Source: Pseudomonas urmiensis
GTDB taxonomy: Bacteria; Pseudomonadota; Gammaproteobacteria; Pseudomonadales; Pseudomonadaceae
Direction of reading: 5' to 3'
DNA length: 64,000 nucleotides
NCBI RefSeq assembly: GCF_014268815.2
Contig: NZ_JABWRE020000001.1
Coordinates: forward strand, 3,539,001 to 3,603,000
Positions 1 through 10,062 of the stretch are shown here, piece after piece (positions within the stretch are counted from its first letter, which is position 1; each line of letters starts with the position of its first letter). The position numbers were made by a program, and so were the translations under genes. Under the pieces are notes generated by a model, which saw only the letters and a program-made list of their open reading frames with translations, searched no databases and had not been told where the DNA came from.

Positions 1-798
1 ATAGGCAAAGGGCTTTTTGCGGGTCATGTTCGGCGCACTGGTAGCCGCGTAGGGTTCGTACATGTGCACGCTATACAGCACCCGCTCATCGCTCAGCGCT
101 GCTGGCCAGTAGGCAAACGCATCCGCTGCCGCGTACCAGCCGGCGTCGAGCATGATCGGCGTGTCAGGGTCGACCTCACGGATCGCCGCCAGCAACTGCT
201 GGTACAAGCCCGGCAAATCGCGGGGGCCGCCCTGCTGGGCGGCGTACCACTGCTGCATCCGCTGTGGGTCTGCGTGTTCGGCCAAACCGCCGAGTTTCTC
301 CGGCGCTGGCTCGTTGATCAGGTTGTAGGCGGCGACTGCCGGGTGATCCTTCAGCGCCTGGGCAAGGTCACGCCAGAAGGCGGCGGCTTGCGCCCAGTAA
401 TGTTTGTCTTGCCAGAGGCGATCATCGAATTGGTCGTGATTGTTCTGCGACCAGCGCATCCCCGGCAGCGAAAGCGGTGCGATCACCACTTTCAGGCCTG
501 CGCCATGGGCATGGTCGAGGACCTGCCTGAGCTGGGCCAGGTCGGCTGTGGCGAGCCCCTGATAGGCATCGGCATTGCCCAGCAGAAAGTCGCGTTGCTC
601 AGGTTGCCATTTGTCGTAGGACAGCCGCACCCAAGTGGCGCCATAGCCTTGCAGGGCTTGGAAGTAGGCTTGGTTCGGTGGCAGCCGGTTGAAGCTGTTG
701 CCGCCGTGGCGGGGGGTATTCCAGAACTCGATCAGATCGGCGCCATGGGCTGATTGGATGGCGAGCAGGAACAGGCTGGTGAGTATCCAATGGCGCAT
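1..798 (-). CDS. GH5-type secreted glycoside hydrolase, C-terminus cut off by the window
   Basis: The reading frame runs off the left edge, so 266 codons including the start are visible. It begins MRHWILTSLFLLAIQSAHG, a clear Sec signal peptide, so the enzyme is exported. The body resembles cellulase-family (GH5) TIM barrels: an N-terminal GGNSFNRL segment, W-V-R-L-S, and at the end of strand 4 the motif NLINEPAPE, whose N-E-P holds the predicted acid/base glutamate. The nucleophile glutamate lies outside the window. The ATG is preceded by AAGGAGG. Substrate (beta-1,4-glucan, mannan or another beta-glucan) cannot be told from this part. It lies 163 bp downstream of the cobalamin operon on the same strand and is probably unrelated to it. 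Family assignment is good; specificity is unknown. Confidence 0.85.
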   Translation of the reverse strand, partial: MRHWILTSLFLLAIQSAHGADLIEFWNTPRHGGNSFNRLPPNQAYFQALQGYGATWVRLSYDKWQPEQRDFLLGNADAYQGLATADLAQLRQVLDHAHGAGLKVVIAPLSLPGMRWSQNNHDQFDDRLWQDKHYWAQAAAFWRDLAQALKDHPAVAAYNLINEPAPEKLGGLAEHADPQRMQQWYAAQQGGPRDLPGLYQQLLAAIREVDPDTPIMLDAGWYAAADAFAYWPAALSDERVLYSVHMYEPYAATSAPNMTRKKPFAY

Positions 799-906
799 GC
801 TCGGCGCCTCCTTGGCAGGCTTGAGAAGCGCTCAAGGGTACGCCTGCTCTGCCAGGGGAGCATTGCCTCAAGGATTGCTGGAGATTGCGACTGACCGCCA
901 AGGCTC

Positions 907-932
907 TATCGCGGGGCACGCCCGCTCCCACG
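907..932. repeat. REP-like element
   Basis: ATCGCGGGGCACGCCCGCTC core between cobS and the GH5 gene, a single slightly degenerate copy of the putida-type repetitive extragenic palindrome found many times in this window. Confidence 0.6.
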
Positions 933-961
933 TATTGCACCGAGCTACAGCCATGCAGCAA

Positions 962-1702
962 TCACGTAAGAGGCAGCAACGCCAGCCCCAACACCACTGC
1001 CAATTCCAACAACTCAAGCATCGCCCCGGCGGTATCCCCTGTGGTGCCGCCTAACCTTCGACACATGAGCTGACGCAACCAGGCAAACACCACGCCCGCC
1101 AGCAGCACCAGCCACAGCGCCGCCCAACCACCTAACGCCACGCAGGCCAGTGCACTTGCCAGCAGCACCCAGCGCGCCGTGCGCTTGGGCAGATGCTCAG
1201 CCAGCGCTTGCCCAAGCCCACCGGGACGTACGTAGGGCGTGCAGAGAAACAACCCCAGCAACGCCGCCCGCCCAACCAAGGGCGCCAGCACCAGCCAGGC
1301 GCCGACGCCGCGCTCGACCAACACCCACAGCGCGCAGAACTTGAGCAACAGTACCAACACCAGGGTGACCACGGCGATCGGCCCGCTGCGCGGATCTTTC
1401 ATGATCAGCAAGGTGCGCTCACGATCGCCAAAGCCGCCCAGCCAGGCGTCAGCGCTGTCGGCCAGCCCATCCAGGTGCAAGGCGCCACTGAGCAGCACCC
1501 ACAGGGTCAGCAGCAAGGCGGCATGCAACGGTGCTGGAGTGCCGTGCAGCAAATGGCTGGCCGCCCACAACAACAGGCCGAACAGCAGGCCTACCAGCGG
1601 ATAGAACAACAATGAGCGACCCGTCTCACGCGGTTCAGGCATCCCCGGCAGGGTGACCGGCAGGCTGCTGAGAAACTGCAAGGCGATCCACAGTGGCAGC
1701 AT
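962..1702 (-). CDS. cobS: adenosylcobinamide-GDP ribazoletransferase (cobalamin synthase)
   Basis: Integral membrane enzyme that joins adenosylcobinamide-GDP and alpha-ribazole (phosphate) in the last assembly step of cobalamin. At 246 aa it matches the family length. The start MLPLWIALQFLSSLP is chosen because its ATG follows the cobC stop by one base; an upstream in-frame extension would lie inside cobC. The conserved HLDGLADSADAWLGG segment with acidic residues (Mg2+ binding in the family) is present, followed by K-DPRSGPIAV and several hydrophobic helices. It is the last gene of the cob operon. Confidence 0.95.
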   Translation of the reverse strand: MLPLWIALQFLSSLPVTLPGMPEPRETGRSLLFYPLVGLLFGLLLWAASHLLHGTPAPLHAALLLTLWVLLSGALHLDGLADSADAWLGGFGDRERTLLIMKDPRSGPIAVVTLVLVLLLKFCALWVLVERGVGAWLVLAPLVGRAALLGLFLCTPYVRPGGLGQALAEHLPKRTARWVLLASALACVALGGWAALWLVLLAGVVFAWLRQLMCRRLGGTTGDTAGAMLELLELAVVLGLALLPLT

Positions 1703-1703
1703 C

Positions 1704-2273
1704 TCAGGGCAGCTCCCGCAGTTGTCCGTTGTCTTCCAGCTGCAGACGCACCAGCGCGCCATGGCCGACTTCGACCTGCAGCAATTGCTCACGGGGCAGC
1801 CCCCGCGCACGGGCCAGCAGCAGGCGCATCACCCCGCCATGGGTCACCAGTAGCAGCTGTTTGCCAGCATGCTCGCGGTGTAGACGCTCGATGGCCGTCA
1901 GCACCCGTTCAGCGAAGGCCTCGACCGGCTCGCCGCCCGGCGGGGTGAAGGCATAGGGATCGGCCCAGAACAGCCCAAGCGCATCGGCCTGATCCTCCAT
2001 GATCTGCGCAGCGCTGCGCCCTTCCCAGTCACCGAAGTGCAGCTCGCGGATGCCCGCTTCCAGCTGCACCGGCAACGCCAGGCGGGCGCCGAGTTCGTCA
2101 GCAAAGTGCGCGCAGCGTTGCAACGGCGAAGTGACCAGCGCGTGCCACGGCCCGCCCTGTTCGACCGCCGCGCGCATCTGCGCCCAACCCCGTTCGGTCA
2201 GGGCGTCGTCAAGGCTGCCGCGCAGGCCGCCACCCAGCTCGGTTTCACCATGGCGCAGCAGGTCGATGATCAT
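1704..2273 (-). CDS. cobC: alpha-ribazole phosphatase
   Basis: Histidine phosphatase superfamily member of 189 aa. The N-terminal LLRHGET motif carries the phospho-accepting histidine; [10 protein letters not shown] and the later [10 protein letters not shown] (second catalytic histidine) complete the pattern. In cobalamin synthesis it dephosphorylates alpha-ribazole-5'-phosphate or adenosylcobalamin-5'-phosphate. It overlaps the end of cobT by 4 bases (ATGA) and is followed by cobS, so translation is probably coupled. Related phosphoglycerate-mutase-like phosphatases are hard to separate by sequence; operon position decides the call. Confidence 0.93.
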   Translation of the reverse strand: MIIDLLRHGETELGGGLRGSLDDALTERGWAQMRAAVEQGGPWHALVTSPLQRCAHFADELGARLALPVQLEAGIRELHFGDWEGRSAAQIMEDQADALGLFWADPYAFTPPGGEPVEAFAERVLTAIERLHREHAGKQLLLVTHGGVMRLLLARARGLPREQLLQVEVGHGALVRLQLEDNGQLRELP

Positions 2274-3325
2274 GCCGGGCGATCCGCCACCGCAGCTTCG
2301 GCAAAGGTCGCCATCTGCCCGTGCAGGGCACAGGCCAAGCGCATCAATGGCACCGCCAACGCGGCGCCGCTGCCCTCGCCCAGGCGCAGGCCGAGGGCCA
2401 GCAGCGGCTCGGCCTCAAGGGCCGCGAGCAGCGCCTGATGCCCAGGCTCTGCACCTTGGTGAGCGAACAGCAGCCAGGCACGGCAGTGCGGGTTCAGGCG
2501 CACCGCGACCAACGCGGCGACGCTGCAGATAAAGCCATCGACCAGCACCGCCACACCCTGCTGGGCACAGGCCAGGTAGGCGCCAGTCAGTGCGGCGATC
2601 TCGAAGCCGCCGACGCACGCCAGCGCCTGTAATGGGTCATCGGCACGCAGCCCGTGCAGGACCAAGGCACGCTCGATCACCTCAGCCTTGTGCCGTACCC
2701 CTGCTGTGTCCAAGCCCGTGCCTGGGCCGCTCAGTTCACGTGCCGGGCAACCGAGCAAGGTGCTCGCCACGGCTGCGGCCGCAGTGGTATTGCCGATGCC
2801 CATCTCACCGCCGATGAACAGCTGGGCGCCCTGCTCGGCAGCGCGTAATGCCGTTTCACGTCCGGCCTGCAACGCCGCCCGCAGTTGCTCGTCAGTCATC
2901 GCCGGACGCTGGGCAAAATTGGCCGTGCCGGCGCCCAGACGCAGATGGCGCACGCCCGCTAGCTGCAAGGTGGGATCGATGGTACCGAGGTCGACCACTT
3001 CCAGGCTCGCTTCGAGCTGGCGCGCCAGTACGCTGATCGCCGCGCCGCCAGAAACGAAGTTGCGCAGCATCTGCCCGGTCACCGCCTGCGGATAGGCCGA
3101 AATGCCCTCCTCGACCACGCCATGGTCGCCCGCGAAAATGCTGATCGCAACGTGCTCCAGGCTCGGCCGTTCACGCCCTTGCAGGCCAGAAAGGGTCACT
3201 GCCAAGGTCTCTAGCTGACCGAGCGAGCCGGTGGGTTTGGTCAGTTGCTGCTGACGGGCGCGGGCCTGGTCCATGGCGGCGTTATCGACAGTTTGGCAGG
3301 CATCACGCCACCACGATTGGGTCAT
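2270..3325 (-). CDS. cobT: nicotinate-nucleotide--dimethylbenzimidazole phosphoribosyltransferase
   Basis: Makes alpha-ribazole-5'-phosphate from 5,6-dimethylbenzimidazole and nicotinate mononucleotide, activating the lower ligand delivered by BluB. The 351-aa length is normal for the family. Visible marks are [11 protein letters not shown] near residue 30, the [16 protein letters not shown] segment, [11 protein letters not shown] (phosphate binding) and the C-terminal [11 protein letters not shown], which holds the family's catalytic glutamate. It overlaps both cobU and cobC by 4 bases, so it sits in a tightly coupled run. Confidence 0.96.
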   Translation of the reverse strand: MTQSWWRDACQTVDNAAMDQARARQQQLTKPTGSLGQLETLAVTLSGLQGRERPSLEHVAISIFAGDHGVVEEGISAYPQAVTGQMLRNFVSGGAAISVLARQLEASLEVVDLGTIDPTLQLAGVRHLRLGAGTANFAQRPAMTDEQLRAALQAGRETALRAAEQGAQLFIGGEMGIGNTTAAAAVASTLLGCPARELSGPGTGLDTAGVRHKAEVIERALVLHGLRADDPLQALACVGGFEIAALTGAYLACAQQGVAVLVDGFICSVAALVAVRLNPHCRAWLLFAHQGAEPGHQALLAALEAEPLLALGLRLGEGSGAALAVPLMRLACALHGQMATFAEAAVADRPA

Positions 3326-3843
3326 AGAGCAGGTCCTTTGAGCATCAGAGGAAGGCCGGCAACGGTAAGCACCACGCGCTCGCAGCGCTCGGCTACGGCC
3401 TGGTGCAGCCAGCCGGCCAGATCGACATAACGGCGGGTCAGTTCGCCCATGGGCACCACGCCCAGGCCGGTTTCATTGCTGACCAGAATGATCGTGCCCG
3501 GCAGGCTTTGCAGACAGTCGAGCAGCGCGTCGCGCTCTTGCGCCAGGCGCTGGTCGTCCTCGAGCATCAACAGATTGGTCAGCCACAGGGTCAAGCAGTC
3601 CACCAGCAGGCAGCGCCCTGGCGCCGCCTCGGCGCGCAGTACCGCGGCCAGTTGCAGCGGCTGTTCGATCAGCGCCCAGTGATCGGGGCGGCGCTGGCGA
3701 TGCAGCTGCACCCGCGCATTCATCTCGCCATCGAGCGGCTCGCTGGTGGCGATGTAGGTCACCGCCAGGCCCGAGTCCTGGGCCAGTTGTTCGGCCAGGC
3801 GACTCTTGCCGGAGCGGGCACCGCCAAGGATCAGGTTGCGCAT
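3322..3843 (-). CDS. cobU: adenosylcobinamide kinase / adenosylcobinamide-phosphate guanylyltransferase
   Basis: Bifunctional nucleotide-loop enzyme that phosphorylates adenosylcobinamide and then transfers GMP, giving adenosylcobinamide-GDP for CobS. The P-loop GGARSGKS is at residues 7-14 and the second family motif [10 protein letters not shown] follows at mid-protein; the histidine in [12 protein letters not shown] fits the guanylylated residue. The start MRNLILGG (ATG one base after the cobQ stop) gives 173 aa; an upstream in-frame start would add only five residues inside cobQ. Also called cobP in Pseudomonas denitrificans. Confidence 0.95.
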   Translation of the reverse strand: MRNLILGGARSGKSRLAEQLAQDSGLAVTYIATSEPLDGEMNARVQLHRQRRPDHWALIEQPLQLAAVLRAEAAPGRCLLVDCLTLWLTNLLMLEDDQRLAQERDALLDCLQSLPGTIILVSNETGLGVVPMGELTRRYVDLAGWLHQAVAERCERVVLTVAGLPLMLKGPAL

Positions 3844-3844
3844 T

Positions 3845-5299
3845 TCAGGCGACTCCACACAATTGGCGCAGGTGCGCGGTGTCCAGGTGTTGCTCGATCA
3901 GGTCGGCCAGGCGCTCGATATCGCGTTCGCGCAGGGCCTCGTAGTCGATGCTTTGCACCGCTTGCAGGCCGGCCCAGCGCAACAGCGCGGCGCACGATTG
4001 GCTACCTTCGAACAGGCCGTGCAAATAAGTGGCGAGAATCTGCCCATCGGCACTGATCGCGCCGTCGCAGCGGCCATCGGCCAGGTGCACGGCAGGCTGC
4101 TCCAGGGCCGGGCCACGGGTCACCCCCGCGTGGATCTCATAGCCGGCAACCGCCGATTGCTCCAACTGCAAGGTGCCACAGACGTTGCGCAGCTGTTTCT
4201 CGGCCTCAAGCTCGGTGACGTAGTCGAGCAGGCCCAGGCCGGCACTGGTACCCGGTGGGCCTTCCAGGCCAAGCGGATCTCGCACTTGGCCACCGAGCAT
4301 CTGCAAGCCGCCGCAGATACCGATCAGCTTGCCGCCGTAGCGCAGGTGGCGCGCGATGGCGCTGTCCCAGCCGCGCTCGCGCAACTGCGCCAGGTCGGCG
4401 CGCACGCTCTTGGAGCCCGGCAGGATGATCAGGTCGGCGGGCGGGATAGGCTCGCCCGGCCCGATGAACTGCAAATCGACCTGGGGGTGCAGACGCAGCG
4501 GGTCGAAGTCAGTGTGGTTGCTGATCCGCGGCAGCACCGGCACGATCACCTTGAGCACCTGCGCAGCCTTGCTCGGCTGACGCACGTCAATGGCGTCCTC
4601 GGCTTCCAGGTGCAGGTCGGTGACATACGGCAGCACGCCCAGCACCGGTTTGCCGGTGCGCTGTTCGAGCCAGTCCAGGCCCGGCTGCAACAGGGCGATG
4701 TCACCGCGAAAACGATTGATCACAAAGCCTTTGACCCGCGCCTGCTCGCTGGCCGAGAGCAGCTCCAGGGTGCCGACCAGGTGGGCGAACACCCCACCGC
4801 GATTGATGTCGGCCACCAGGATCACCGGGCAGTCGACCGCCTCGGCAAAACCCATGTTGGCGATGTCGCCAGCGCGCAGGTTGATCTCGGCAGGCGAGCC
4901 GGCACCTTCGACCATCACCACCGGGTACGCAGCCGCCAGCCGCTGGTGCGAGGCTAGCACGGCCTGCATGGCGATGGCTTTGTAGTCGTGGTAGGCAACG
5001 GCGTTCATGCTGGTGACCGCCCGCCCGTGGATGATCACCTGGGCGCCGGTATCGCTGTTGGGCTTGAGCAGCACCGGGTTCATGTCGGTGTGCGGCGCCA
5101 GCCGACAGGCCTGGGCCTGCACCGCCTGGGCGCGGCCAATCTCGCCGCCGTCGGCGGTGACCGCACTGTTGAGGGCCATGTTTTGCGGTTTGAACGGCAC
5201 CACGGCAATGCCCTGGCGCAGCAGCCAGCGGCACAAGGCGGTGACCAGCGTGCTCTTGCCGGCATCGGAAGTGGTGCCTTGCACCATGAGGGTGGTCAT
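3845..5299 (-). CDS. cobQ: cobyric acid synthase, glutamine-hydrolysing
   Basis: ATP-dependent amidase that adds four amides (b, d, e, g) to adenosylcobyrinic acid a,c-diamide. The 484-aa protein has the N-terminal dethiobiotin-synthetase-like ATP domain ([13 protein letters not shown], then KPQNMALNS) and a C-terminal class I glutamine amidotransferase domain with the nucleophile cysteine in [11 protein letters not shown] and a late histidine in ATYLHGLFE. It overlaps cobD by 4 bases upstream and is followed one base later by cobU. Confidence 0.97.
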   Translation of the reverse strand: MTTLMVQGTTSDAGKSTLVTALCRWLLRQGIAVVPFKPQNMALNSAVTADGGEIGRAQAVQAQACRLAPHTDMNPVLLKPNSDTGAQVIIHGRAVTSMNAVAYHDYKAIAMQAVLASHQRLAAAYPVVMVEGAGSPAEINLRAGDIANMGFAEAVDCPVILVADINRGGVFAHLVGTLELLSASEQARVKGFVINRFRGDIALLQPGLDWLEQRTGKPVLGVLPYVTDLHLEAEDAIDVRQPSKAAQVLKVIVPVLPRISNHTDFDPLRLHPQVDLQFIGPGEPIPPADLIILPGSKSVRADLAQLRERGWDSAIARHLRYGGKLIGICGGLQMLGGQVRDPLGLEGPPGTSAGLGLLDYVTELEAEKQLRNVCGTLQLEQSAVAGYEIHAGVTRGPALEQPAVHLADGRCDGAISADGQILATYLHGLFEGSQSCAALLRWAGLQAVQSIDYEALRERDIERLADLIEQHLDTAHLRQLCGVA

Positions 5300-6288
5300 G
5301 CCGATTCCTTCTGGTAATCATCGAGCGCCAAGCGCAGGCGCTGTTCGTCCGCCGCGCTGGCAGGCAGGCCGAGGCGCACCGCCGCAGGGTGCTCGAACAC
5401 GCGCACGAGAATGCCGCGCTGGGCGAGAAAGTCATGCAGGCGCGCGGCCTGCTCGCCACGGATGTACTGGAACAAGTCACAACCGCCGCTTGGCGTCAGA
5501 CCTGCATCATTCAACAGGCTTGCCAGGCGTTGACTGGCCTGCCGGCAACTGACGATCTGCGCGACATGAGCCTGCTCATCGGCCAGGCACGCTTGGCCGA
5601 GCACTCGGGTCGGACCGGCAACCGTCCACGGCCCCAGCAGCTCGGCCAGGCGCAGCAGCAGGCTCGGCTCAGCCATGACGAAGCCCAGGCGCACCCCGGC
5701 CAATCCGAAAAACTTGCCGAACGAACGCAGCACGATCAACCCTGCACGCTCGGCGCAGTCGACCACGCTGTGCTCTGGGGTGTTGTCCATGAACGCTTCA
5801 TCGACCACCAGCCAGCCGCCACGGCGGGCCAAGCGGGCATGCCAGTCGAGCAGGCGCTCGCGCGGTACAGTGCGTCCAGTGGGGTTGTTCGGGTTAACCA
5901 GCAGCAGCACCTGCAGGCTGTCGAGCGCCTGTTCGACCTGCTCATCGTCAAGCTCCACCAGCTGGTGGCCAGCACGTTGCCAAGCGTACGGGTGCTCGGC
6001 ATAGCAAGGCCCCAGCACCCCGACCCGACCTGCCGCACGCAAGTGTGGCAGCGCCTGAATCGCCGCCTGCGAGCCAGCCACCGCCAGCAGGTGCTCGGCC
6101 CCGTAGTAACGTCGCGCCGCCTGTTCCAGGCCATCTTCGGCCTCAGGCAAGCGCGCCCAGGCCTCAACGGGAATGGGCGGGATCGGGTAGGACCAAGGGG
6201 CAATGCCGCTGGACAGATCGAGCCACTGCTCGCGGGCAATCCCGTAGTGGCGTACGGCCCGTTGCAAGCGGCCTCCGTGTTCAAGCAT
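5296..6288 (-). CDS. cobD: L-threonine-O-3-phosphate decarboxylase (aminopropanol arm)
   Basis: PLP-dependent, aminotransferase-fold enzyme of 330 aa that makes (R)-1-amino-2-propanol O-2-phosphate, the linker CbiB attaches to cobyric acid. It starts [17 protein letters not shown], then [13 protein letters not shown]; the PLP-lysine segment is [18 protein letters not shown], and NPNNPTGR and VVDEAFMD complete the fold pattern. Named cobC in P. denitrificans nomenclature. It overlaps cbiB by 8 bases and cobQ by 4. Confidence 0.93.
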   Translation of the reverse strand: MLEHGGRLQRAVRHYGIAREQWLDLSSGIAPWSYPIPPIPVEAWARLPEAEDGLEQAARRYYGAEHLLAVAGSQAAIQALPHLRAAGRVGVLGPCYAEHPYAWQRAGHQLVELDDEQVEQALDSLQVLLLVNPNNPTGRTVPRERLLDWHARLARRGGWLVVDEAFMDNTPEHSVVDCAERAGLIVLRSFGKFFGLAGVRLGFVMAEPSLLLRLAELLGPWTVAGPTRVLGQACLADEQAHVAQIVSCRQASQRLASLLNDAGLTPSGGCDLFQYIRGEQAARLHDFLAQRGILVRVFEHPAAVRLGLPASAADEQRLRLALDDYQKESA

Positions 6289-7189
6289 TGAGGTAGCCTC
6301 CCAGGCAGATCACCAGCAGCCACAGCCAGACGCCGCGCTGCACCAGGCTCCAGCCACGCTCGATAGCATCGGCATCGGCCATCGGGCCTTGGCCCAGGCG
6401 CGGGCGCTCGTGCAGTTCGCCGTGGTACACCGCAGGGCCACCCAACTCGACCCCCAACGCACCAGCGCCAGCGGCCATTACCGGCCCGGCGTTGGGGCTG
6501 TCCCACAGCGGCCCCTGCTGACGCCAGCAACTGAGCGCCAGGCGGGTCTTGCCCAACAATGCATAAGTCAGGGCCACCAGGCGTGCGGGAATATAGTTGA
6601 GCACATCATCGATTTTCGCTGCCGCCCAGCCGAAGCGCTCGAAGCGCTCATTGCGATAACCCCACATGGCATCGAGGGTATTGCTCAGGCGATACAGCAC
6701 CACACCGGGAGCACCAGCGACGATGAACCAGAACAACGCGGCAAATACCGCATCGCTGCCATTCTCCAGCACCGATTCGGTGGCTGCGCGGGCCACAGCG
6801 GGCTCGTCGAGCTCACGGGTCTCGCGGCTGACCAGATAACCCACGCGCTTTCTCGCCTCATCCAGATCGCCACGGCGCAAGGCTTCGGCTACTGGCAGCA
6901 CGTGCTCGCCCAAACTGCGCAGGCCGAGCGCGCAGTACAGCGCCAGCACCTCGACCAGCCAGCCGAGGTAGGGCAACCAGGACAGGATCAGCGCCAGCAG
7001 GGTCAGCGGCACCACCGCCAGGAACCAGGCACTGACCCCGTGACTGCGCCAGCCCCTGCCGCCGGCATTGAGCCGCTGTTCCAGGCGCGAGGCGAAATTG
7101 CCGAAGGCCACCAACGGATGGCGGCGCTGCGGTTCACCCAGCAAAGCGTCCACGGCCACCCCGGCCACGGTCAGCAAGGCCACGCTCAT
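6281..7189 (-). CDS. cbiB: adenosylcobinamide-phosphate synthase
   Basis: Membrane enzyme that condenses cobyric acid with aminopropanol (phosphate). The start [20 protein letters not shown] overlaps the bluB stop as ATGA and gives 302 aa, the usual CbiB length; longer frames reach into bluB and are discarded. Family marks are [17 protein letters not shown], then hydrophobic helices, and [17 protein letters not shown], with [15 protein letters not shown] near the end. Called cobD in P. denitrificans. Confidence 0.95.
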   Translation of the reverse strand: MSVALLTVAGVAVDALLGEPQRRHPLVAFGNFASRLEQRLNAGGRGWRSHGVSAWFLAVVPLTLLALILSWLPYLGWLVEVLALYCALGLRSLGEHVLPVAEALRRGDLDEARKRVGYLVSRETRELDEPAVARAATESVLENGSDAVFAALFWFIVAGAPGVVLYRLSNTLDAMWGYRNERFERFGWAAAKIDDVLNYIPARLVALTYALLGKTRLALSCWRQQGPLWDSPNAGPVMAAGAGALGVELGGPAVYHGELHERPRLGQGPMADADAIERGWSLVQRGVWLWLLVICLGGYLNA

Positions 7190-7836
7190 CGGCGCTCTCC
7201 CCATTGGTTGTCGTAGAGCATCTCGCTTAACGGGCGTTGCTCGGCCCAGTTTTCCATGACCAGCATCGGCGCTGGGTAGAACGCCTGTACCGGGCCCAGA
7301 CACAGCACCGCCACTGGCTTGGCACCGGCTGGCATGCCCAGCAGTTCGCCCAGTGCCTGCGGGTCGAACAGCGACACCCACCCCATCCCCAGGCCTTCGG
7401 CACGCGCCGCCAGCCACAGGTTCTGGATGGCGCAGGCCAGTGAGGCAAGGTCCATTTCTGGCAAGGTGCGGCGGCCGAAAATGTGCGGCTCACGGTTGTC
7501 CATCAACGCCGCGACCAGCACTTCGGCGCAGTCGTTGATGCCCTCGACCTTGAGCTTCATGAACTCATCGGAGCGCTCGCCGAGCGCCTCGGCGGTGCGC
7601 GCCCGCTCCTGTTCGACCAGGGCCTGGATGCGCCCGCGTAGTTCGCGTTGGCTGATGCGGATGAAGCGCCAAGGCTGCATCAAGCCGACGCTTGGCGCCT
7701 GGTGAGCAGCGTTGAGCAGGCGTGTAAGCAGCTCCGGGGCGATCTCTGCGCCGGTAAAGTGGCGCATGTCGCGGCGCTCACCAATGGCCCGGTAGACCGC
7801 GGCGCGCTCGGCCGCGCTGAAGGCGTGCTCGCTCAT
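7186..7836 (-). CDS. bluB: 5,6-dimethylbenzimidazole synthase
   Basis: Flavin-destructase of the nitroreductase fold that turns FMNH2 and oxygen into 5,6-dimethylbenzimidazole, the lower ligand of cobalamin; its presence indicates an oxygen-dependent route to the base. At 216 aa, it has [14 protein letters not shown] (flavin binding), [15 protein letters not shown] and, later, [13 protein letters not shown]. Operon position between cobB and cbiB excludes an ordinary nitroreductase. Confidence 0.95.
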   Translation of the reverse strand: MSEHAFSAAERAAVYRAIGERRDMRHFTGAEIAPELLTRLLNAAHQAPSVGLMQPWRFIRISQRELRGRIQALVEQERARTAEALGERSDEFMKLKVEGINDCAEVLVAALMDNREPHIFGRRTLPEMDLASLACAIQNLWLAARAEGLGMGWVSLFDPQALGELLGMPAGAKPVAVLCLGPVQAFYPAPMLVMENWAEQRPLSEMLYDNQWGERR

Positions 7837-9128
7837 GGTCGCAGCAGCGCCGCCGCCGCGTCAGGGTTGGAGGGGAAGTAGAAGTGCACGTACGACGCCG
7901 TCAGGCGCCCCAGGCGATAGACCGCCTCGTTGCCACGCCCGCCGTTGGGGCTCAAGCCACGAGCGATGGGTTCGAGCGCAGTGGTGGTCAGGGAATGGTG
8001 ATAGGTATGCCCGCGCAAGGTGCCTTCCGGCAACTCGACCGCCTGCAAGGCCAGGGCGGCGAGGCGCTTTTGCATCACCGCTTCGCCGGGCAGCAGGCCA
8101 AGCAGTGGCGCACGCTCACCAGCGACATCGGTCAGTGCATCGAGCAAGTACAGCATGCCGCCACATTCGGCCAGCAGCGGCTTGCCCTGGGCATGGTGGG
8201 CGCGGATCGCTTCCAGCATCGGCGCATTGGCCGCCAGTGCCTGATGGTGCAGCTCTGGATAGCCACCTGGCAGGTACAGGCTGTCTATCGCTGGCAACTG
8301 GCGGTCGTGCAGTGGTGAGAACAATTCAAGCTGGGCGCCCATCTCGCGCAACAGGTCGAGGTTGGCGCCATAGGTGAAGGCGAACGCCTCGTCCTGGGCC
8401 ACGCCAATGCGCAGGCCGGCCAGCGAAGGCACTGCTGCGGCGCGTTGAGGGGCGTCGAACGCTACAGGCGGCGGTAACGCTGCATCGCAACTGGAGCCCA
8501 GCGCTTGGGCGGCGGCGTCCAGACGCAGGTCCAGATCGTTCAATTCGCTCGCTTGCACCAGCCCCAAGTGACGGCTGGGTAGCTCGATGCCGCGCTCACG
8601 AGACAGCCCGCCATACCAGCGCAGGCCTTCAGTAAGGCTGCCTTCGAGCAACTGGGCGTGCCGCAGGCTGCCGACTCGGTTGGCCAGCACCCCGGCAAAC
8701 GGCAAGTCCGCCTGGTAACGCGCCAGCCCCAGCGCCAGCGCACCAAAGGTCTGGGCCATGGCCGTGCCGTCGATCACGGCCAGCACCGGCACACCGAAAT
8801 GGCGCGCCAGGTCGGCGCTCGATGGGGTACCGTCGAACAGCCCCATGACGCCTTCGATCAGGATCAGATCAGCATCGGCCGCAGCTTCCCAGAGCAGGCG
8901 GCGACTTTCCTCGGCGCCGATCATCCACAGGTCCAGCTGGTACACCGGGGCACCACTGGCGCGTTCGAGAATCATCGGGTCGAGAAAGTCAGGCCCGCAC
9001 TTGAACACCCGGACCTTACGCCCAAGGTTACGGTGCAGGCGTGCCAGGGCAGCGGTGACCGTGGTCTTGCCCTGGCCGGAAGCCGGTGCCGCGATCAGCA
9101 CCGCCGGACAATGCCGGGTTTGGCTCAT
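7833..9128 (-). CDS. cobB: hydrogenobyrinic/cobyrinic acid a,c-diamide synthase
   Basis: Glutamine-dependent amidase acting on the a and c carboxylates of the corrin. The 431-aa protein has an N-terminal ATP-binding domain (ASGQGKTTVTAALA, then FKCGPDFLDPM) and a C-terminal amidotransferase domain with the cysteine in LLAECGGMLYLLD and GHTYHHS further on. It overlaps cobO and bluB by 4 bases each. Together with cobO this places entry to the operon's pathway at the a,c-diamide stage. Confidence 0.96.
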   Translation of the reverse strand: MSQTRHCPAVLIAAPASGQGKTTVTAALARLHRNLGRKVRVFKCGPDFLDPMILERASGAPVYQLDLWMIGAEESRRLLWEAAADADLILIEGVMGLFDGTPSSADLARHFGVPVLAVIDGTAMAQTFGALALGLARYQADLPFAGVLANRVGSLRHAQLLEGSLTEGLRWYGGLSRERGIELPSRHLGLVQASELNDLDLRLDAAAQALGSSCDAALPPPVAFDAPQRAAAVPSLAGLRIGVAQDEAFAFTYGANLDLLREMGAQLELFSPLHDRQLPAIDSLYLPGGYPELHHQALAANAPMLEAIRAHHAQGKPLLAECGGMLYLLDALTDVAGERAPLLGLLPGEAVMQKRLAALALQAVELPEGTLRGHTYHHSLTTTALEPIARGLSPNGGRGNEAVYRLGRLTASYVHFYFPSNPDAAAALLRP

Positions 9129-9736
9129 AGTTCCACGCCCTTCTGCGCCCGGATGCCGGCCTGGAAGGCGTGCTTGAGCATGCTCATCTCAGTGACGGTG
9201 TCAGCCAGCTCGATCATCTCCGGCTTGGCCGCACGCCCGGTGACGATGACGTGCTGCATGGGCGGACGGGCCTGGATGTCGGTCAGTACCTGATCGAGGT
9301 CGAGGTAGCCGTGCTTGAGGGCGATATTCAGCTCGTCGAGCACGACGAATTGAATCGATGGGTCTTGCAGCAATTGGCGCGAGACCGCCCAGGCGGCTTC
9401 GGCGGCGGCGATATCGCGCTGGCGGTCCTGGGTTTCCCAGGTAAAGCCCTCGCCCATCACGTGGTAGCGCACGTGCTCGGGGAAGCGGCGGAAGAACAGC
9501 TCCTCGCCGGTGCTGTTACGGCCCTTGATGAACTGCACCACGCCGCATTGCATGCCATGGCCCAAGGCCCGGGCCAGCATGCCGAAGGCCGAGCTGCTCT
9601 TGCCCTTGCCATTGCCGGTCAGCACCAGCAACAGGCCACATTCGTTGGGGGAATTGGCGATACGCTCGTCGATGATCGCCTTCTTGCGCTGCATGCGCGC
9701 CAGGTGGCGTTCGTCACGTTCGGGGGTTTCGCTCAT
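9125..9736 (-). CDS. cobO: cob(I)yrinic acid a,c-diamide adenosyltransferase
   Basis: CobA/CobO-type corrinoid adenosyltransferase of 203 aa; puts the 5'-deoxyadenosyl group on reduced cobalt. The P-loop is LTGNGKGKSSSAFG, followed by GVVQFIKG and VVLDELNIALKHGYL. MSETPERDERH is taken as the start: its ATG shares its A with the TGA of a short upstream frame (TGATG) and CAGCGGAGAACCC gives a reasonable ribosome site. It is the first enzyme gene behind the cobalamin riboswitch. Confidence 0.95.
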   Translation of the reverse strand: MSETPERDERHLARMQRKKAIIDERIANSPNECGLLLVLTGNGKGKSSSAFGMLARALGHGMQCGVVQFIKGRNSTGEELFFRRFPEHVRYHVMGEGFTWETQDRQRDIAAAEAAWAVSRQLLQDPSIQFVVLDELNIALKHGYLDLDQVLTDIQARPPMQHVIVTGRAAKPEMIELADTVTEMSMLKHAFQAGIRAQKGVEL

Positions 9737-9864
9737 CAGGGTTCTCCGCTGGCTGGCGACGCACGCAAGGGCGCGGCGACAGATCGATAGGCAGGCAAAC
9801 GGAGAACACGCAGGCGCCGTGACCCACGCCACAGGCAACCGCGCATCACCCTCCGTGATGCCAT
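9736..9864 (-). CDS. possible 42-aa arginine-rich leader ORF between riboswitch and cobO
   Basis: An ATG begins 7 bases after the B12 box and opens a 42-codon frame whose TGA overlaps the cobO ATG (TGATG). The predicted peptide starts MASRRVMRGCLWRGSRRLRV and is strongly basic. Its start region (GCATCACGGAGGGTGATGC, 9843-9861) can also fold into a hairpin with the SD-like GGAGGG in the loop. No good ribosome site precedes the first ATG. It may be chance, or a coupling leader through which the riboswitch controls cobO translation. Confidence 0.3.
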   Translation of the reverse strand: MASRRVMRGCLWRGSRRLRVLRLPAYRSVAAPLRASPASGEP

Positions 9865-9867
9865 TGG

Positions 9868-10058
9868 CAGTAACAGGCCGGTCTCCGGGCTCGTGAGCGA
9901 AGCGCGGGCTTCTGCGCCGCGCGCCTTCCCGGGTCATTCAACCCAGTGGCCATGCGCGACCTTGACTCACCTACCGTTGCGGGGGCAGCGCCGGAATACC
10001 ACCGGCTTCCCAGTTTCACCCCGCCAGACCGCAGCCTGCAGGGCACCTGAAACACGCC
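9868..10058 (-). promoter_or_regulatory. cobalamin riboswitch
   Basis: Read on the minus strand the segment holds the conserved parts of a cobalamin aptamer in order: a CAGGTGCCC 5' part, GAAACTGGGAAGCCGGTG, the invariant CCCCCGCAACGGTA, then AGTCA, the GGGAAGGC segment and the 3' B12 box GGAGACCGGCCTG (about 9875-9887). It lies directly in front of the cob operon and should reduce its expression when adenosylcobalamin is abundant. No intrinsic terminator follows, so translational control, or Rho-dependent control, is more likely. Confidence 0.95.
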
Positions 10059-10062
10059 GCGA

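Noticed and set aside
64..753. Open frame of 229 codons on the plus strand
   Set aside because: It is antisense to the GH5 gene, which has a signal peptide, ribosome site and family motifs; no motif is seen in the plus-strand product.
3806..4957. Long plus-strand frame opposite cobQ
   Set aside because: A shadow of the high-GC codon pattern; cobQ has complete domains on the other strand.
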